Under the pieces are notes generated by a model. The model was not told the DNA's origin. It saw nothing but the letters and a program-made list of their open reading frames with translations, and ran no database searches. Below are positions 1-9,618 of a DNA stretch of 64,000 bases, in pieces. Every line of letters starts with the position of its first letter. Position 1 is the stretch's first letter. The DNA comes from Bordetella sp. FB-8 (lineage in GTDB: Bacteria; Pseudomonadota; Gammaproteobacteria; Burkholderiales; Burkholderiaceae_B): NCBI RefSeq assembly GCF_000382185.1, contig NZ_KB907784.1, positions 3,499,133-3,563,132 of the forward strand. Direction: 5' to 3'. A program made the position numbers and the translations under genes.

Positions 1-49
1 GGGACTAGCACTTGCTATGCTGCCGGCTCGCTCAATCACGGATATTTTC

Positions 50-2440
50 ATGATTCCGTTTTTTCATCGCCCGGGGCGCCGCTTGCGCGCCGGGCTGCTC
101 GCCTGCTTGTTAGCCCTGTCCGCCATTGCCGGCCCCTGCGCGTGGGCGCAGCCAAGCAACGATAGCCCCGCGGGAATCGAGACGCAACTGACACAGATGC
201 GAACCCGGCTGGACGGCATACTCAAGGGGCTGGACAATCATCCTACGGACGAGTCGCTGGACCACTGGGGCAATGAGGTTCTGCGGCTGCAAAGCAAGGC
301 CGATAGTCTGGCAGCAGTACTGACGCCGCGTCTGGCCGACATTACAGCCCGGCTGAATCAATTAGGTCCGGTACCGACAGGGGCCAGGGAGCCGCCTGAT
401 GTTGCCGATCAGCGCAAGCAGCTAGTCAAGAGCAACAGCACGCTCGATTCACAACTGAAACTGGCCAAGCTGCTGTCGGTCGAAGCGAGCCAACTGGCCG
501 ATCGCGTATCGACCGAACGGCGCATGCAGTTCCAGGCTCAGATGGGCGAGCGCCATCGCACTTTTTTTTCGTCGCGCTACCACGCCGAACTGCGGCGCGA
601 TTTTCCCAACGATCTGCAGCGATTCGAAGAACTAGGCGGGGAACTGGCTTCCAGTGCTCGCCAGACACCGGGCTCGGTTTGGCTCCTGATCGTCGCAGGC
701 ATCATTGCCGTGCTGGCCGCGAACTTTTTCATCCGGCGCATGCTGCTGCACGTGACCGCGACCCGCGTGCCCTCGGGACGCTTGCGCCGCTCGGTGTTTG
801 CGGTGGCGGTCGTGATCGTGGCGATCGTGACGCCGGGATTGATCGCCAAATTGCTGATCCTGGGACTGAATTGGACCAACACGCTTTCGGACAACACCGA
901 CGGCTTGATGAATTCCCTGGTGGGCATCGTCGGACTGGCCGGCTATATCGGCGGCCTGGGAAATGTGCTGCTCTCGCCCAAGAGACCGTCCTGGCGCCTG
1001 CTGCCGCTGCCCGACGAAGTGGCCAGAGGTTTGCGCTGGCTGCCCGGGACGCTGGCAGTGCTGGCCGTGATCGTATGGCTGGCACTGGACTTGCCCTCGA
1101 TCCTGGACATCAGCGTCAACACGACCATCGCCATGACCAGCCTGGCGGCCCTTGCTCAAGGCATCACACTGGCATGGAGCCTGATGCTGGGAGAGAGGCT
1201 GCGCCGCAAATCGCAACGCGATCCCGAGACTGGCCAGGCGCTGCACCGGCCTTTCTGGATTGCAACGCTAAGCACCCTGAGCTGGATGGCCCTGATCGTT
1301 GGCATCATAGGCGTGCTGATCGGCTATGCCACTCTTGGGACCTTCATCATTACACAGGGCTTGTGGCTGCTGATCGTGGTGGCATCGGCCTATCTGCTGT
1401 CGCTGCTGGTCGACGATGGGTTCCTAACGCTGCTTGCAGGCAGCAAGCCCGATCACCTCACGCCGCAATTTCGCCTGCGCCATCAAACCGCCGTATTGCT
1501 GTCCGGCGCGACTCGGGTGGTCGTGGTGCTGGTCGCCATTGTGCTGCTGATCAACCCATTCGGCGGTGGCCCTGCCGAGATCATGCACAGCGCAGAACAG
1601 CTCGGCAAAGGCCTGCAGATCGGTCAGGTTCTGATTCAGCCCAGCTCCCTGGGACAAGGCCTGGTGGTCTTGGTGCTGGGCATATTGTGCGTGAGGGTGC
1701 TCAAGCGTTGGCTAAAGGAGACCTACCTGCCCTCCACCACGATGGACGCAGGTATGCGCACCTCGACCGCGACACTTTTCGGCTACGCCGGTGTGCTCTT
1801 CGTGGCCGGTCTGACGCTTTCGGCGCTGGGCCTCGGGCTGGACCGCGTTGCATGGATCGCCAGCGCATTGTCGGTGGGCATAGGCTTCGGCCTGCAGGCG
1901 GTGGTGCAAAATTTCGTCTCGGGCTTGATCCTGCTGGCCGAACGGCCGGTGAAGGTGGGCGACTGGGTGTCGCTGGGCACCGTGGAAGGCGACATCCAGC
2001 GCATCAACGTGCGGGCCACGGAAATCCTGATGCAGGACAAATCCACGGTGATTGTGCCGAACTCGGAATTCATCACCAAAACCCTGCGCAACGTAACGCA
2101 CTCGCGCTCCATGGGCCGGGTGCAGATCAAGCTGCCCATGCCGCTCAATACCGACGCCGACAAGATTCGCGATCTGGTCACGGCGGTATTTGTCGAACAG
2201 GAAGAGGTGCTGGAGACGCCCGCGGCGACGGTTTATTTGGACGGCATCGAGAACGATCGGTTGATGTTCAATGCAATCGCCTATGTGGAGTCGCCCCGCT
2301 TGGCCTACACCGTGCGCAGCCGCGTAATTTATGAGGTATTGAGCCGGCTGGCCCAGGAGGGGCTGCAGATATCGGCATCCTCGACCGTCGTGCTGCAGGG
2401 CAATGCGGGCATGCCGCTTGCCGGGCCGCCACAGCCTTAA
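50..2440 (+). CDS. Large MscS-family mechanosensitive channel (DUF3772 type)
   Basis: Predicted inner-membrane channel that would open under membrane tension and release solutes on osmotic downshift. The 796-residue product has an N-terminal signal peptide (after MIPFFHRPGRRLRAG), a helical periplasmic region, a stretch resembling DUF3772 (around residues 150-200), about ten hydrophobic segments, and a C-terminal MscS core with the pore-lining pattern GIGFGLQAVVQNFVSG followed by the beta domain ERPVKVGDWV. The length fits the large MscS subfamily, not the minimal 286-residue MscS. I prefer the ATG at 50 over the in-frame ATG at 17 because it places the signal peptide at the terminus. The frame is open to the window edge, so an upstream start cannot be excluded. 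It converges with the next gene, 15 bases away. Confidence 0.88.
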   Translation: MIPFFHRPGRRLRAGLLACLLALSAIAGPCAWAQPSNDSPAGIETQLTQMRTRLDGILKGLDNHPTDESLDHWGNEVLRLQSKADSLAAVLTPRLADITARLNQLGPVPTGAREPPDVADQRKQLVKSNSTLDSQLKLAKLLSVEASQLADRVSTERRMQFQAQMGERHRTFFSSRYHAELRRDFPNDLQRFEELGGELASSARQTPGSVWLLIVAGIIAVLAANFFIRRMLLHVTATRVPSGRLRRSVFAVAVVIVAIVTPGLIAKLLILGLNWTNTLSDNTDGLMNSLVGIVGLAGYIGGLGNVLLSPKRPSWRLLPLPDEVARGLRWLPGTLAVLAVIVWLALDLPSILDISVNTTIAMTSLAALAQGITLAWSLMLGERLRRKSQRDPETGQALHRPFWIATLSTLSWMALIVGIIGVLIGYATLGTFIITQGLWLLIVVASAYLLSLLVDDGFLTLLAGSKPDHLTPQFRLRHQTAVLLSGATRVVVVLVAIVLLINPFGGGPAEIMHSAEQLGKGLQIGQVLIQPSSLGQGLVVLVLGILCVRVLKRWLKETYLPSTTMDAGMRTSTATLFGYAGVLFVAGLTLSALGLGLDRVAWIASALSVGIGFGLQAVVQNFVSGLILLAERPVKVGDWVSLGTVEGDIQRINVRATEILMQDKSTVIVPNSEFITKTLRNVTHSRSMGRVQIKLPMPLNTDADKIRDLVTAVFVEQEEVLETPAATVYLDGIENDRLMFNAIAYVESPRLAYTVRSRVIYEVLSRLAQEGLQISASSTVVLQGNAGMPLAGPPQP

Positions 2441-2455
2441 CGGACTAAGCAAGGG

Positions 2456-3346
2456 TCAGAGCGCCCTGGCCTTGAGCTGCAGGCGGCCGGCGTAAATATT
2501 GAGCGTCAGGCCAGCCATGACCAGCAAGGCTGCGGCCAGTTTCCAGCTGGCTAGGTCCTCGGACAGCAGCCAGGCCGAGGACAGCATGCCCACGACGGGC
2601 ACCAGCAAGGCGGAAGGTGTCACGGTAGCCGCGGGATGGCGTGCCAGCAGCCAGTTCCAGGCACCGAAGCCGAACAGCGTATTGCCTAGGGCTTGCCACA
2701 GAACCGTGACCCAGCCATGCCAGTTGGCATGGACCAGGGCTTGCGATACCCGGGCGGGTCCCTCGACACACAGGCTCACCAAGATGAGGGGCGGCACGGC
2801 ATACAGGCTGCTCCAGATGGTGAATGCAAGCATGTCGACCCTGCCGGCGCCTCTTACCAGCGTGTTGGCGCACGCCCAGAAAAAGGCCCCCATCAATACG
2901 GTGGCCAGACCGAACAGTGTGATGGTGCTGCTGGGATCGCGCAGACCGTGCCAGCCCACAACGCACATGCCCAGCACAGCCAGCAGCATGGCGCCGACCT
3001 GTAGCGCCTTCATGCGCTCGCCGTTGAGAATAATGGCCAGCAGAATGGTGAAAAAAACTTGGGCCTGCACTGCCAACGATGCCAAGCCGGGAGAGATGTC
3101 ATGCTGCATGGCCCAGAACAGAAGATCGAACTGGCCCACCCCCGTGAAAATCCCGGCCGCCGCCAGGCGTTTCCATGACACGGCCGGACGTCGCACGAAA
3201 AACACCCAAGGCAAGGCCGAGAAGATAAAGCGCAGCGCGGCGAACATGAAGGGCGGGAAATCGCCCAGCCCCCATTTGATGACGACGAAATTCGTGCCCC
3301 ATACGAAAACGACGCTCAGGGCCAGCAGCAAATGAGAAAACGGCAT
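2456..3346 (-). CDS. EamA-type DMT exporter (cysteine/O-acetylserine-like)
   Basis: Inner-membrane drug/metabolite transporter of 296 residues with ten hydrophobic segments in two EamA repeats. The N-terminal pattern VWGTNFVVIKWG followed by PPFMFAALRF closely resembles E. coli EamA (YdeD), an exporter of cysteine and O-acetylserine. That substrate is carried over from the family and not shown here. The second repeat has the typical LLVPVVGMLSSAWLL segment. It is divergent from the small ABM gene across a 207-base gap (3347-3553) in which I see no clear promoter. Confidence 0.85.
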   Translation of the reverse strand: MPFSHLLLALSVVFVWGTNFVVIKWGLGDFPPFMFAALRFIFSALPWVFFVRRPAVSWKRLAAAGIFTGVGQFDLLFWAMQHDISPGLASLAVQAQVFFTILLAIILNGERMKALQVGAMLLAVLGMCVVGWHGLRDPSSTITLFGLATVLMGAFFWACANTLVRGAGRVDMLAFTIWSSLYAVPPLILVSLCVEGPARVSQALVHANWHGWVTVLWQALGNTLFGFGAWNWLLARHPAATVTPSALLVPVVGMLSSAWLLSEDLASWKLAAALLVMAGLTLNIYAGRLQLKARAL

Positions 3347-3553
3347 GATTCAGGAATGCGACAGACGCCCGGGCGCGAGCTTGGTGAACAATGATGGCGG
3401 GGGGACGCCAGTTTATCGAAAAGCCGTACGAGGCGACCGGGCCGCCTCGTATCGACGGCGGCGGTACAGATGCGCGATACTTCTCGGATTCAACGTCTGC
3501 CCGATCCGGATCGCCCGCCCGGGCATGTTTCAACCCAGCCCAGGAGTCATTGC

Positions 3554-3844
3554 ATGATCAACGAAATCGCCTTCATCGTCGTCAAGGAAGGCGCCGGCCC
3601 GACCTTCGAGGCGGCGGTCACCAAGGCCAAGCCGCTATTTCTGGGGGCCAAGGGCTGCCACGGCATGCAATTGTTCCGCTGCATCGAACGACCGCTGGAG
3701 TACACCCTGGTGGTCGATTGGGAAACGATCGAACACCATATGGTCGATTTCCGCGAATCGGAAGCTTTCAAACAGTGGCGCTCCCTGATCGGCGACAGCG
3801 TGGCGCAGGCGCCGCAGGTGCAGCACGTACAGCAGTTGGTATGA
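3554..3844 (+). CDS. Small ABM-domain (antibiotic biosynthesis monooxygenase-like) protein
   Basis: A 96-residue protein with the ferredoxin-like alpha/beta pattern of the ABM family. These are dimeric cofactor-free monooxygenases or heme-degrading enzymes, although many members are uncharacterised. Visible marks are the opening strand MINEIAFIVVKEG, the central LEYTLVVDWETIEHH and the terminal FRESEAFKQWR helix. The start is chosen because a CAGGAG ribosome site lies at 3541-3546; the longer reading frame from 3470 has no such site. It ends 6 bases before the convergent trpF. The catalytic function is unknown. Confidence 0.75.
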   Translation: MINEIAFIVVKEGAGPTFEAAVTKAKPLFLGAKGCHGMQLFRCIERPLEYTLVVDWETIEHHMVDFRESEAFKQWRSLIGDSVAQAPQVQHVQQLV

Positions 3845-3850
3845 GCTGCC

Positions 3851-4507
3851 TCAGGCCTGGGCCTCGCGTACGGCGGCCACGAAGGCCTGCATGCGCCGCA
3901 CGGATTTGATGCCCGGTTCGATTTCGACACCGCTGCTGACGTCCACGGCCCAGGGACGCACAGCGCACACGGCCTGAGCCACGCTCTCGGGCTTGAGGCC
4001 GCCGGAAAGTATGAGCGGGCGAGACGCCGCCCCGGCCTGCACTTCGGACAGCAGGCGATGATCGAAGGTCAGGCCGCTGCCGCCATAGCCCGTGCTATAG
4101 CTGTCGTACAGCCAGCCGGCAGCATCGTCATAGGCCTTGCAATACTCGGCCAGGCCCTCGGGCGTATCAATTCCAGGAGCTCCGACGCGAAAGGCGCGCA
4201 AATAGCGGCGGCCGGATTGCCGACAGGTTGCGGGCGACTCATCTCCATGGAATTGCAGCAGATCGGGCTGGACCCTGTCGACTACGGCATGGACGACCTG
4301 CGGTTCCGCATTGACGAACAAGGCGACCACGTCCACGAAAGCCGGCACCTCGCGGCGCAACTGCACCGCGCGCTCCAGGGAAAGACAGCGCTTGCTGGCC
4401 GGATGAAAGACAAAACCGACGGCATCGGCCCCCGCTTCGACGGCGGCGACGATATCGGCTTCGCGGGTCAGGCCGCAGATCTTGATGCGGGTACGCATGG
4501 GGGTCAT
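3851..4507 (-). CDS. trpF: Phosphoribosylanthranilate isomerase
   Basis: Third step of tryptophan synthesis: an Amadori rearrangement of phosphoribosylanthranilate to CdRP, in the cytoplasm. The 218-residue TIM barrel shows the family opening IKICGLTRE with the catalytic cysteine, the [10 protein letters not shown] segment and the C-terminal phosphate loop VDVSSGVE. The ATG at 4507 overlaps the truA stop as ATGA (4504-4507), which supports this start and translational coupling; a second ATG lies three codons in. In many relatives trpB and trpA follow directly. Here an unrelated convergent gene follows instead. Confidence 0.95.
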   Translation of the reverse strand: MTPMRTRIKICGLTREADIVAAVEAGADAVGFVFHPASKRCLSLERAVQLRREVPAFVDVVALFVNAEPQVVHAVVDRVQPDLLQFHGDESPATCRQSGRRYLRAFRVGAPGIDTPEGLAEYCKAYDDAAGWLYDSYSTGYGGSGLTFDHRLLSEVQAGAASRPLILSGGLKPESVAQAVCAVRPWAVDVSSGVEIEPGIKSVRRMQAFVAAVREAQA

Positions 4508-5313
4508 CGAGGCGAAGTAAAAGGCCACAGCAAAGTCGCGCCGCCGTCGAGCGCCGGCAGCGCATGGTTCCCAGCGTACTCGATCGCGCAAAGATAGAGG
4601 CCGTCAGCCATGAAAGTAGGCGCGCCGAGCCGACGGTCGCGGGCCTGAAGCAGCTGTCCCATCCAGGCGGCCTGTTCGCGTCCCTGCCCTACTTGCAGGA
4701 GGGCGCCGACGAGATTTCGCACCATATGATGCAGAAAGGCATTGGCCCGCAAGGTGAAGACGACGAAAGGACCACGTTCTTCGATGTCCAGCCTATGTAA
4801 CGTGCGCACGGGCTGCCGCGCCTGACATTGCGCCGAGCGGAAGCTGGAGAAATCATGCTCGCCCAGCAGGGCCTGGGCCGCTTGCCGCATGGCATCCAGA
4901 TCGAGCGGCTGGAAGCACCAGCCCGCGCGGCCGGCCCACAAAGCGGGCCTTACCCGGCCGCGCCATAGCAAATAGACATAGGTGCGAGAAAGGGCCGAGA
5001 AGCGGGCATGGAAATCGGCGGACACTACCTGCGCCCACTGCACGACAATGCTGTCGGGCAAAAAAGCATTGACGCCGCGCACCCAGGACTCGTCGCGGCG
5101 ATCCATCTCGGTATCCAGATGCACGACCTGCATGGCGGCATGCACGCCAGTATCCGTGCGGCCCGCGCAAACTGTAGCCAGCGGCATGCCGACGCCAGAG
5201 AACTCGCCCAACGCCGCTTCGAACCTGTCTTGAACCGTCTGCCCATGAGGCTGGGTCTGCCAGCCCTGCCAAGCCGAGCCGTCATAAGCCAGGCCCAGCG
5301 CAATGCGCGGCAT
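4504..5313 (-). CDS. truA: tRNA pseudouridine(38-40) synthase
   Basis: Converts uridines 38-40 of the tRNA anticodon arm to pseudouridine. The 269-residue protein carries the catalytic motif [10 protein letters not shown] with Asp54 and the early DGSAWQGWQ segment of TruA enzymes. The downstream [15 protein letters not shown] motif is also typical. It follows the fimV-like gene by 3 bases and overlaps trpF by 4, so the three are probably one transcript. Confidence 0.96.
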   Translation of the reverse strand: MPRIALGLAYDGSAWQGWQTQPHGQTVQDRFEAALGEFSGVGMPLATVCAGRTDTGVHAAMQVVHLDTEMDRRDESWVRGVNAFLPDSIVVQWAQVVSADFHARFSALSRTYVYLLWRGRVRPALWAGRAGWCFQPLDLDAMRQAAQALLGEHDFSSFRSAQCQARQPVRTLHRLDIEERGPFVVFTLRANAFLHHMVRNLVGALLQVGQGREQAAWMGQLLQARDRRLGAPTFMADGLYLCAIEYAGNHALPALDGGATLLWPFTSPR

Positions 5314-5316
5314 GGA

Positions 5317-6912
5317 TCAGGTCCGGCCGTCGTGTGGACGATCGTTGTTGCCCGATTGGTCGAGGTCGAGATTGATGTCGCTGATCCTGCGATCGACGCC
5401 CTGCTCGTTGGCCGTATCGCCCATGGACGGCTCGGCGTATCCGTAGGAATCGTCGTCGTCATCGTCATGATGCTGACCGGCGCGGCGCATCAGCAGGGCC
5501 ACGATCAGGATGATGACGACCAGCACGGCCGTGACGACGATGAGCATATTGTCCGACAGCCAGTCGGTCATGCCGCTCTTGTTGACAACCTGCCTGGCAG
5601 TGTCCTTGGCTACGTCCAGCGCATTGGCAGTCGGAGAACTGGGGCCGGTGACGGGGCTGTTGGCCGCAGCGCCTGCAGTGCCGGTGCCGCTGGAGGCCCC
5701 GGTATCCGAAGCGCTTGAATTGCTCGGACTGGTCGGGTTGCTTGGGGGGCTCGACGAAGCGGCGGTCACACTGGACGCAGGCGCCGCACTGCCCTGGCTG
5801 CCCTGGCTGCTCTGGCTGCTCTGGCTGCTCTGGCTGCTCTGGCTGCTCTGGCCATTACCCGCCGCGCCTGCCTGCGCGGCGCCTGCCGCCTTGGCCAGGG
5901 CCTGAACGTTCGACTGAAGCTCGCCGATACGCTTGCTAGCGTCCTCCATAGCGTGCTGATTCGATATCTCGGAATCGGCCTTTGCATCCGCCTGAGAGGG
6001 CGTGGACAGGCGCAGCTGGTCTTGCGTGGAAGGCGCGATCGCCTTGTTGCCGGCCTGACTGGACTCGACCTTGCCCTCGGCATTGGGCTGATTGTTCACC
6101 GCCGGCGCCGCACCGTGCGCGCCGGCGCCCAGGCGGCCGCGATAGCGCTGAAAAGCGGCGAGCTGTTCGTCAAAAATACGGCGGGCCTGGGCAGGATCGA
6201 TGGCCTGCACCGTCGCGGCATCGGGCAAGCTGAGCGTGCTGCCGCTACGCACCAGGTTCATGTTGTTCTGGATGAACGCCCGCGGATTGGCGCGCCACAA
6301 TGCCACGAGTTCCTGGTAGATGGTGGCGTTGGCCACGGCATGGCTGGATGCGATGCCCCAGAGCGTCTGCCCGGGCAAGACCTTGATGACCCGCACGACC
6401 GAGGCGTTGCCGGCGGCATGCGCGTTTTGTGCGCCGCCTGCCGTGGCCTGCCGGATACCCGAAGCGATGTCGTTGGCCGGCACCAGCACCGTGACCTGCA
6501 ACTGGCGCTGCCCGGCGTTCGACTGCATGTCGAGCAGCACGTCGATGGCGTCGCTGCCGGGGGGCTGGCTGGAAGTGATACGCACCAGACGGCTGCCCTT
6601 GGTGCCGGCTTCAAGCGCGGCATGCATGTCGGCCAGCGGCGTGGGGGGTTGCAGGCCGGCCTGCTGCCAGGCCGCAGCATCGGCCAGCGAAACATGCAGA
6701 TTGGCCGCTTCGTCGGGCGTGAGGCCGACAAGCGGCACCACCACCTGCAACGGCGTCCCCGGCGCGGACACAACCCGGGCATGGCCCAGGCTGACGGCCT
6801 GCGCGGTGCCGACGGCGGTCATGCCGATGGCCGCAGCCAACGCCCAGGCCAGCACGGCCTCGCGGAACGGGCGAACAGATGAAGGATGCATAGCGCGTTG
6901 AGACCCGATCAT
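5317..6912 (-). CDS. fimV: Short FimV/HubP-like pole protein with LysM domain
   Basis: FimV proteins bind peptidoglycan through LysM and organise polar machinery such as type IV pili. This 531-residue product has a signal peptide ending near AVGTAQA, a FimV N-terminal domain, a LysM-like stretch (VIKVLPGQTLWGIASSHAVA), a QARRIFDEQLAAFQ helix typical of FimV, a long Ser/Gln/Ala/Pro-rich linker with (SSQ) repeats, one membrane helix (LIVVTAVLVVIILIVALL) and a short acidic tail with a run of six Asp. It lacks the long acidic cytoplasmic region and TPR end of Pseudomonas FimV. I chose the ATG at 6912 because GGAAG precedes it; the ATG at 6891 lacks such a site. Confidence 0.8.
   Translation of the reverse strand: MIGSQRAMHPSSVRPFREAVLAWALAAAIGMTAVGTAQAVSLGHARVVSAPGTPLQVVVPLVGLTPDEAANLHVSLADAAAWQQAGLQPPTPLADMHAALEAGTKGSRLVRITSSQPPGSDAIDVLLDMQSNAGQRQLQVTVLVPANDIASGIRQATAGGAQNAHAAGNASVVRVIKVLPGQTLWGIASSHAVANATIYQELVALWRANPRAFIQNNMNLVRSGSTLSLPDAATVQAIDPAQARRIFDEQLAAFQRYRGRLGAGAHGAAPAVNNQPNAEGKVESSQAGNKAIAPSTQDQLRLSTPSQADAKADSEISNQHAMEDASKRIGELQSNVQALAKAAGAAQAGAAGNGQSSQSSQSSQSSQSSQGSQGSAAPASSVTAASSSPPSNPTSPSNSSASDTGASSGTGTAGAAANSPVTGPSSPTANALDVAKDTARQVVNKSGMTDWLSDNMLIVVTAVLVVIILIVALLMRRAGQHHDDDDDDSYGYAEPSMGDTANEQGVDRRISDINLDLDQSGNNDRPHDGRT
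5794..5853 (-). repeat. 9-bp tandem repeat encoding Ser-Ser-Gln units in fimV
   Basis: On the plus strand the unit CTGGCTGCT occurs five times perfectly (5803-5847). A degenerate unit precedes it (5794-5802) and a partial one follows. In the minus-strand gene each unit encodes Ser-Ser-Gln. The unit is a multiple of three, so slippage would change linker length without shifting the frame. Confidence 0.85.
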
Positions 6913-6946
6913 GAGCGAGCTTCCAAATACCGGAAAATAACGAGAA

Positions 6947-6975
6947 AGTTTAGACGCATCATTGATGTGGCACAA
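6947..6975 (-). promoter_or_regulatory. Candidate sigma70-type promoter for fimV-truA-trpF
   Basis: On the minus strand, TTGTGC (6975-6970) and TAAACT (6952-6947) are separated by exactly 17 bases. Initiation would fall near 6940, leaving a leader of about 28 bases before the fimV start. The -35 element directly abuts the asd terminator. Both hexamers are moderate matches. Confidence 0.4.
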
Positions 6976-7004
6976 ATAAAAAAGGGGTACGTTACGTACC
7001 CCTT
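6976..7004 (-). terminator. Intrinsic terminator after asd
   Basis: On the minus strand AAGGGGTACG pairs with CGTACCCCTT (10 bp, 3-base loop) and is followed by TTTTTTATTT. It lies 29 bases past the asd stop and separates the leu-asd transcript from fimV. Confidence 0.85.
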
Positions 7005-7032
7005 GGTAAATAAGCCGGGCCGGAAATGGCAA

Positions 7033-8163
7033 TCACGCCTCGGCCAGCGCGATGCGCAGCATGCGGCGCAGCGGCTCGGCGGCCCCCCACAGTAGTTGGT
7101 CGCCGACGGTAAAGGCGCCCAGATATTGGGACCCCATGGAAAGCTTGCGAAGGCGGCCTACCGGGATGTCGAGCGTACCGGTAACGGCGACCGGCGTCAG
7201 CGATTTGACCGTATCTTCCTTGGTGTTGGGAACGACCTTGGCCCAGTTAGTGCCCTCGGCGATGAGGCCTTCGACCTCGTCGAGGGGTACGTCGCGCTTG
7301 AGCTTGATGGTGAGCGCCTGGCTGTGGCAGCGCATGGCCCCGATGCGCACGCACAGGCCGTCGATCGGCGTGACGGGCGTGCCAAAGGCGGCGCCGCGGC
7401 CGAGGATTTTGTTGGTCTCGGCCTCGCCCTTCCACTCCTCGCGCGATATGCCGTTGCCCAGATCCTTGTCGATCCAGGGAATGAGGTTGCCAGCCAGAGG
7501 CACGCCGAAGTGTTCCTGCGGCAGGCTGCCGTCCTGCTGCTTGGCGAGTACGCCGCGGTCGATGTCCAGGATGGCGGAGGCCGGATCGTCCAGTAGCGGC
7601 TTGACAGCGCCGTTTAACAGACCGAACTGCGTGAGCAGTTCACGCATATGCTGGGCGCCGCCGCCGGATGCGGCCTGGTAAGTCATGGAGGTCATCCACT
7701 CGACCAGATCGTTGTTAAACAGGCCCGCCAGACCCATGAGCATGCAGCTGACGGTGCAGTTGCCGCCAATGAAATTGCGTACGCCGCGCCTGAGCGCCGC
7801 ATCGATCACCGGGCGGTTGACGGGGTCGAGGACGATGATGGCATCGTCGGCCATGCGCAGCGTGCTGGCGGCGTCAATCCACAGGCCGTTCCAGCCGGCG
7901 TTGCGCAGTTTGCCGTAGACCTCGGTGGTGTAGTCGCCGCCCTGGGCGGTGACGATGATAGATAGTTTTCTAAGCGATTCAATGTCATAGGCGTCTTGCA
8001 GGGGACCGGCGCCTTCGGCCCAGACCGGGGCTTTGCCGCCCGCGTTGCTGGTGGAGAAGAACACGGGTTCGAAGTGAGCGAAGTCGCTTTCTTCGCGCAT
8101 GCGCTGCATGAGCACGGAACCGACCATGCCGCGCCAGCCAACGATGCCTACTGCTTGCTTCAT
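7033..8163 (-). CDS. asd: Aspartate-semialdehyde dehydrogenase
   Basis: NADPH-dependent conversion of aspartyl phosphate to aspartate semialdehyde, the branch point to lysine/diaminopimelate, methionine and threonine. The 376-residue protein shows the nucleotide-binding opening [18 protein letters not shown], the catalytic cysteine C136 in [10 protein letters not shown], and the substrate-binding region [18 protein letters not shown]. The length fits the Gram-negative Asd group. It lies 195 bases downstream of leuB and ends at a strong terminator. Confidence 0.97.
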   Translation of the reverse strand: MKQAVGIVGWRGMVGSVLMQRMREESDFAHFEPVFFSTSNAGGKAPVWAEGAGPLQDAYDIESLRKLSIIVTAQGGDYTTEVYGKLRNAGWNGLWIDAASTLRMADDAIIVLDPVNRPVIDAALRRGVRNFIGGNCTVSCMLMGLAGLFNNDLVEWMTSMTYQAASGGGAQHMRELLTQFGLLNGAVKPLLDDPASAILDIDRGVLAKQQDGSLPQEHFGVPLAGNLIPWIDKDLGNGISREEWKGEAETNKILGRGAAFGTPVTPIDGLCVRIGAMRCHSQALTIKLKRDVPLDEVEGLIAEGTNWAKVVPNTKEDTVKSLTPVAVTGTLDIPVGRLRKLSMGSQYLGAFTVGDQLLWGAAEPLRRMLRIALAEA

Positions 8164-8358
8164 TTGGAAGAGCTCTTAGAAAAAATTGGAAAAATGTCCC
8201 GGTGCCGCGCTTTCGGCAGCACCAACTATCAAGAAGGTTTGCACCTCGTGACGGTTCGATTGCAACAGGGTTTACCCGACTTTATCAGAAAGCCGAGCCG
8301 ATTGCGGCACCGCACACCGCAAGCGGAGAAAAAACCGCCCCGGTGTTGCCGATCGGAC

Positions 8359-9438
8359 TCAGGCCAGCGCCTTGAGAACGGCGTCGCCCATCTGGGATGT
8401 GGTCACCTTGGTGGTGCCCGCCTCGAAAATGTCGGCGGTGCGCAGCCCTTGTGCCAGCACCTCGCGCACGGCTACCTCGATGCGGTCGGCCTGGGCGGAT
8501 TCGCCCAGCGAGTAGCGCAGCAGCATGGCGGCCGACAGGATGGTGGCCAGGGGGTTGGCCACACCCTGGCCAGCGATGTCCGGCGCCGATCCGTGGCTGG
8601 GCTCGTACAGCCCCTGGGAAGACTCGTTCAGCGAAGCCGAGGGCAGCATGCCGATGGAGCCGGTGAGCATGGCGGCTTCATCAGACAGGATATCGCCGAA
8701 CATATTGCCGGTGACGATCACATCGAAACTCTTGGGCGCGCGCACCAGTTGCATGGCGGCGTTGTCGACATACATGTGCGAGAGTTCGACGTCGGGATAG
8801 TCGCGCGCGACTTCGATGACGATGTCGCGCCAGAATTGCGAGGTTTCCAGCACATTGGCCTTATCGACGCTGCACAGCTTCTTGCCGCGCTTGCGGGCGG
8901 TCTCGAAGCCGACGCGAGCGATGCGGCGCACTTCGGGCTCGGTGTAGCGCATGGTGTCGTAGCCCTCTTTCTCGCCCTTGAAGGCGCCGTCAGGAGCCTG
9001 GCGCGTGCCGCGCGGGGTGCCGAAGTAGATGTCGCCGGTGAGTTCTCGGATGATGAGGATGTCCAGGCCCGAGACGATTTCGGGCTTGAGCGAGGAGGCG
9101 TTGGCCAGTTCGGGATAGAGGATGGCGGGGCGCAGGTTGGCGAAGAGGCCGAGGTTCTTGCGCAGGCCGAGGATGGCCTGCTCGGGCCGAAATTCGCGCG
9201 GCAAAGCATCGTATTTCCAGTCGCCGACGGCGCCGAAAAGGACGGCGCGGGACTGCTTGGCCAACTCGAGCGTGGCGGGAGGCAGCGGGTGTTCGAACTG
9301 GTCGAAGGCGGCGCCGCCTACCGGGGCTTGCTTCAGCTCCAGCGGCAGGTTCAGCGCCTTGAGGACGCGGACGGCCTGTTCGGTAATTTCGGGGCCGATG
9401 CCGTCGCCGGGCAGAACTGCGATTTGATGGGTGGTCAT
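8359..9438 (-). CDS. leuB: 3-isopropylmalate dehydrogenase
   Basis: Oxidatively decarboxylates 3-isopropylmalate to 2-oxoisocaproate in leucine synthesis (NAD+, divalent metal). The 359-residue protein has the family pattern: [13 protein letters not shown] at the start, [13 protein letters not shown] with the phosphorylatable-type loop, and the [18 protein letters not shown] metal and NAD site. It is third in leuC-leuD-leuB. A 180-base gap holding a hairpin repeat separates it from leuD. Confidence 0.97.
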   Translation of the reverse strand: MTTHQIAVLPGDGIGPEITEQAVRVLKALNLPLELKQAPVGGAAFDQFEHPLPPATLELAKQSRAVLFGAVGDWKYDALPREFRPEQAILGLRKNLGLFANLRPAILYPELANASSLKPEIVSGLDILIIRELTGDIYFGTPRGTRQAPDGAFKGEKEGYDTMRYTEPEVRRIARVGFETARKRGKKLCSVDKANVLETSQFWRDIVIEVARDYPDVELSHMYVDNAAMQLVRAPKSFDVIVTGNMFGDILSDEAAMLTGSIGMLPSASLNESSQGLYEPSHGSAPDIAGQGVANPLATILSAAMLLRYSLGESAQADRIEVAVREVLAQGLRTADIFEAGTTKVTTSQMGDAVLKALA

Positions 9439-9460
9439 GGTTACTTGGGGAGGACTGTTG

Positions 9461-9550
9461 TTGAGTTCTTAAGCCGCCGAGGCTGCCCGGAGCAATTCCG
9501 ATGCTCGCCCGGTGGGCTGTGCTTCGGATTGCTCCGGGGGCCTCGGCTCG
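9461..9550. repeat. Hairpin-forming intergenic repeat, copy A (leuD-leuB gap)
   Basis: This fills half the 180-base gap between leuD and leuB. Nested stems are visible: GCCGAGGC (9476-9483) with GCCTCGGC (9540-9547); CCCGGAGCAAT (9486-9496) with ATTGCTCCGGG (9528-9538); CCGA with TCGG; and an apical GCCC-GGT-GGGC (9507-9517). A second copy lies upstream of leuC (11744-11833). By hand count about 77 of 90 aligned positions are identical. It has no T-run, so it is not a standard terminator. It may be a dispersed palindromic element or an mRNA-stability structure. Confidence 0.8.
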
Positions 9551-9618
9551 GGTCAAGGGCACATAGCCGAATCAATAACACACGAATCAGATTTGGCGCC
9601 GGATCCGCTCCAGCGCAT

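Noticed and set aside
5794..5853. Short regular repeats considered as a CRISPR-like array
   Set aside because: The units are 9 bp, contiguous and coding (Ser-Ser-Gln); no spacers.
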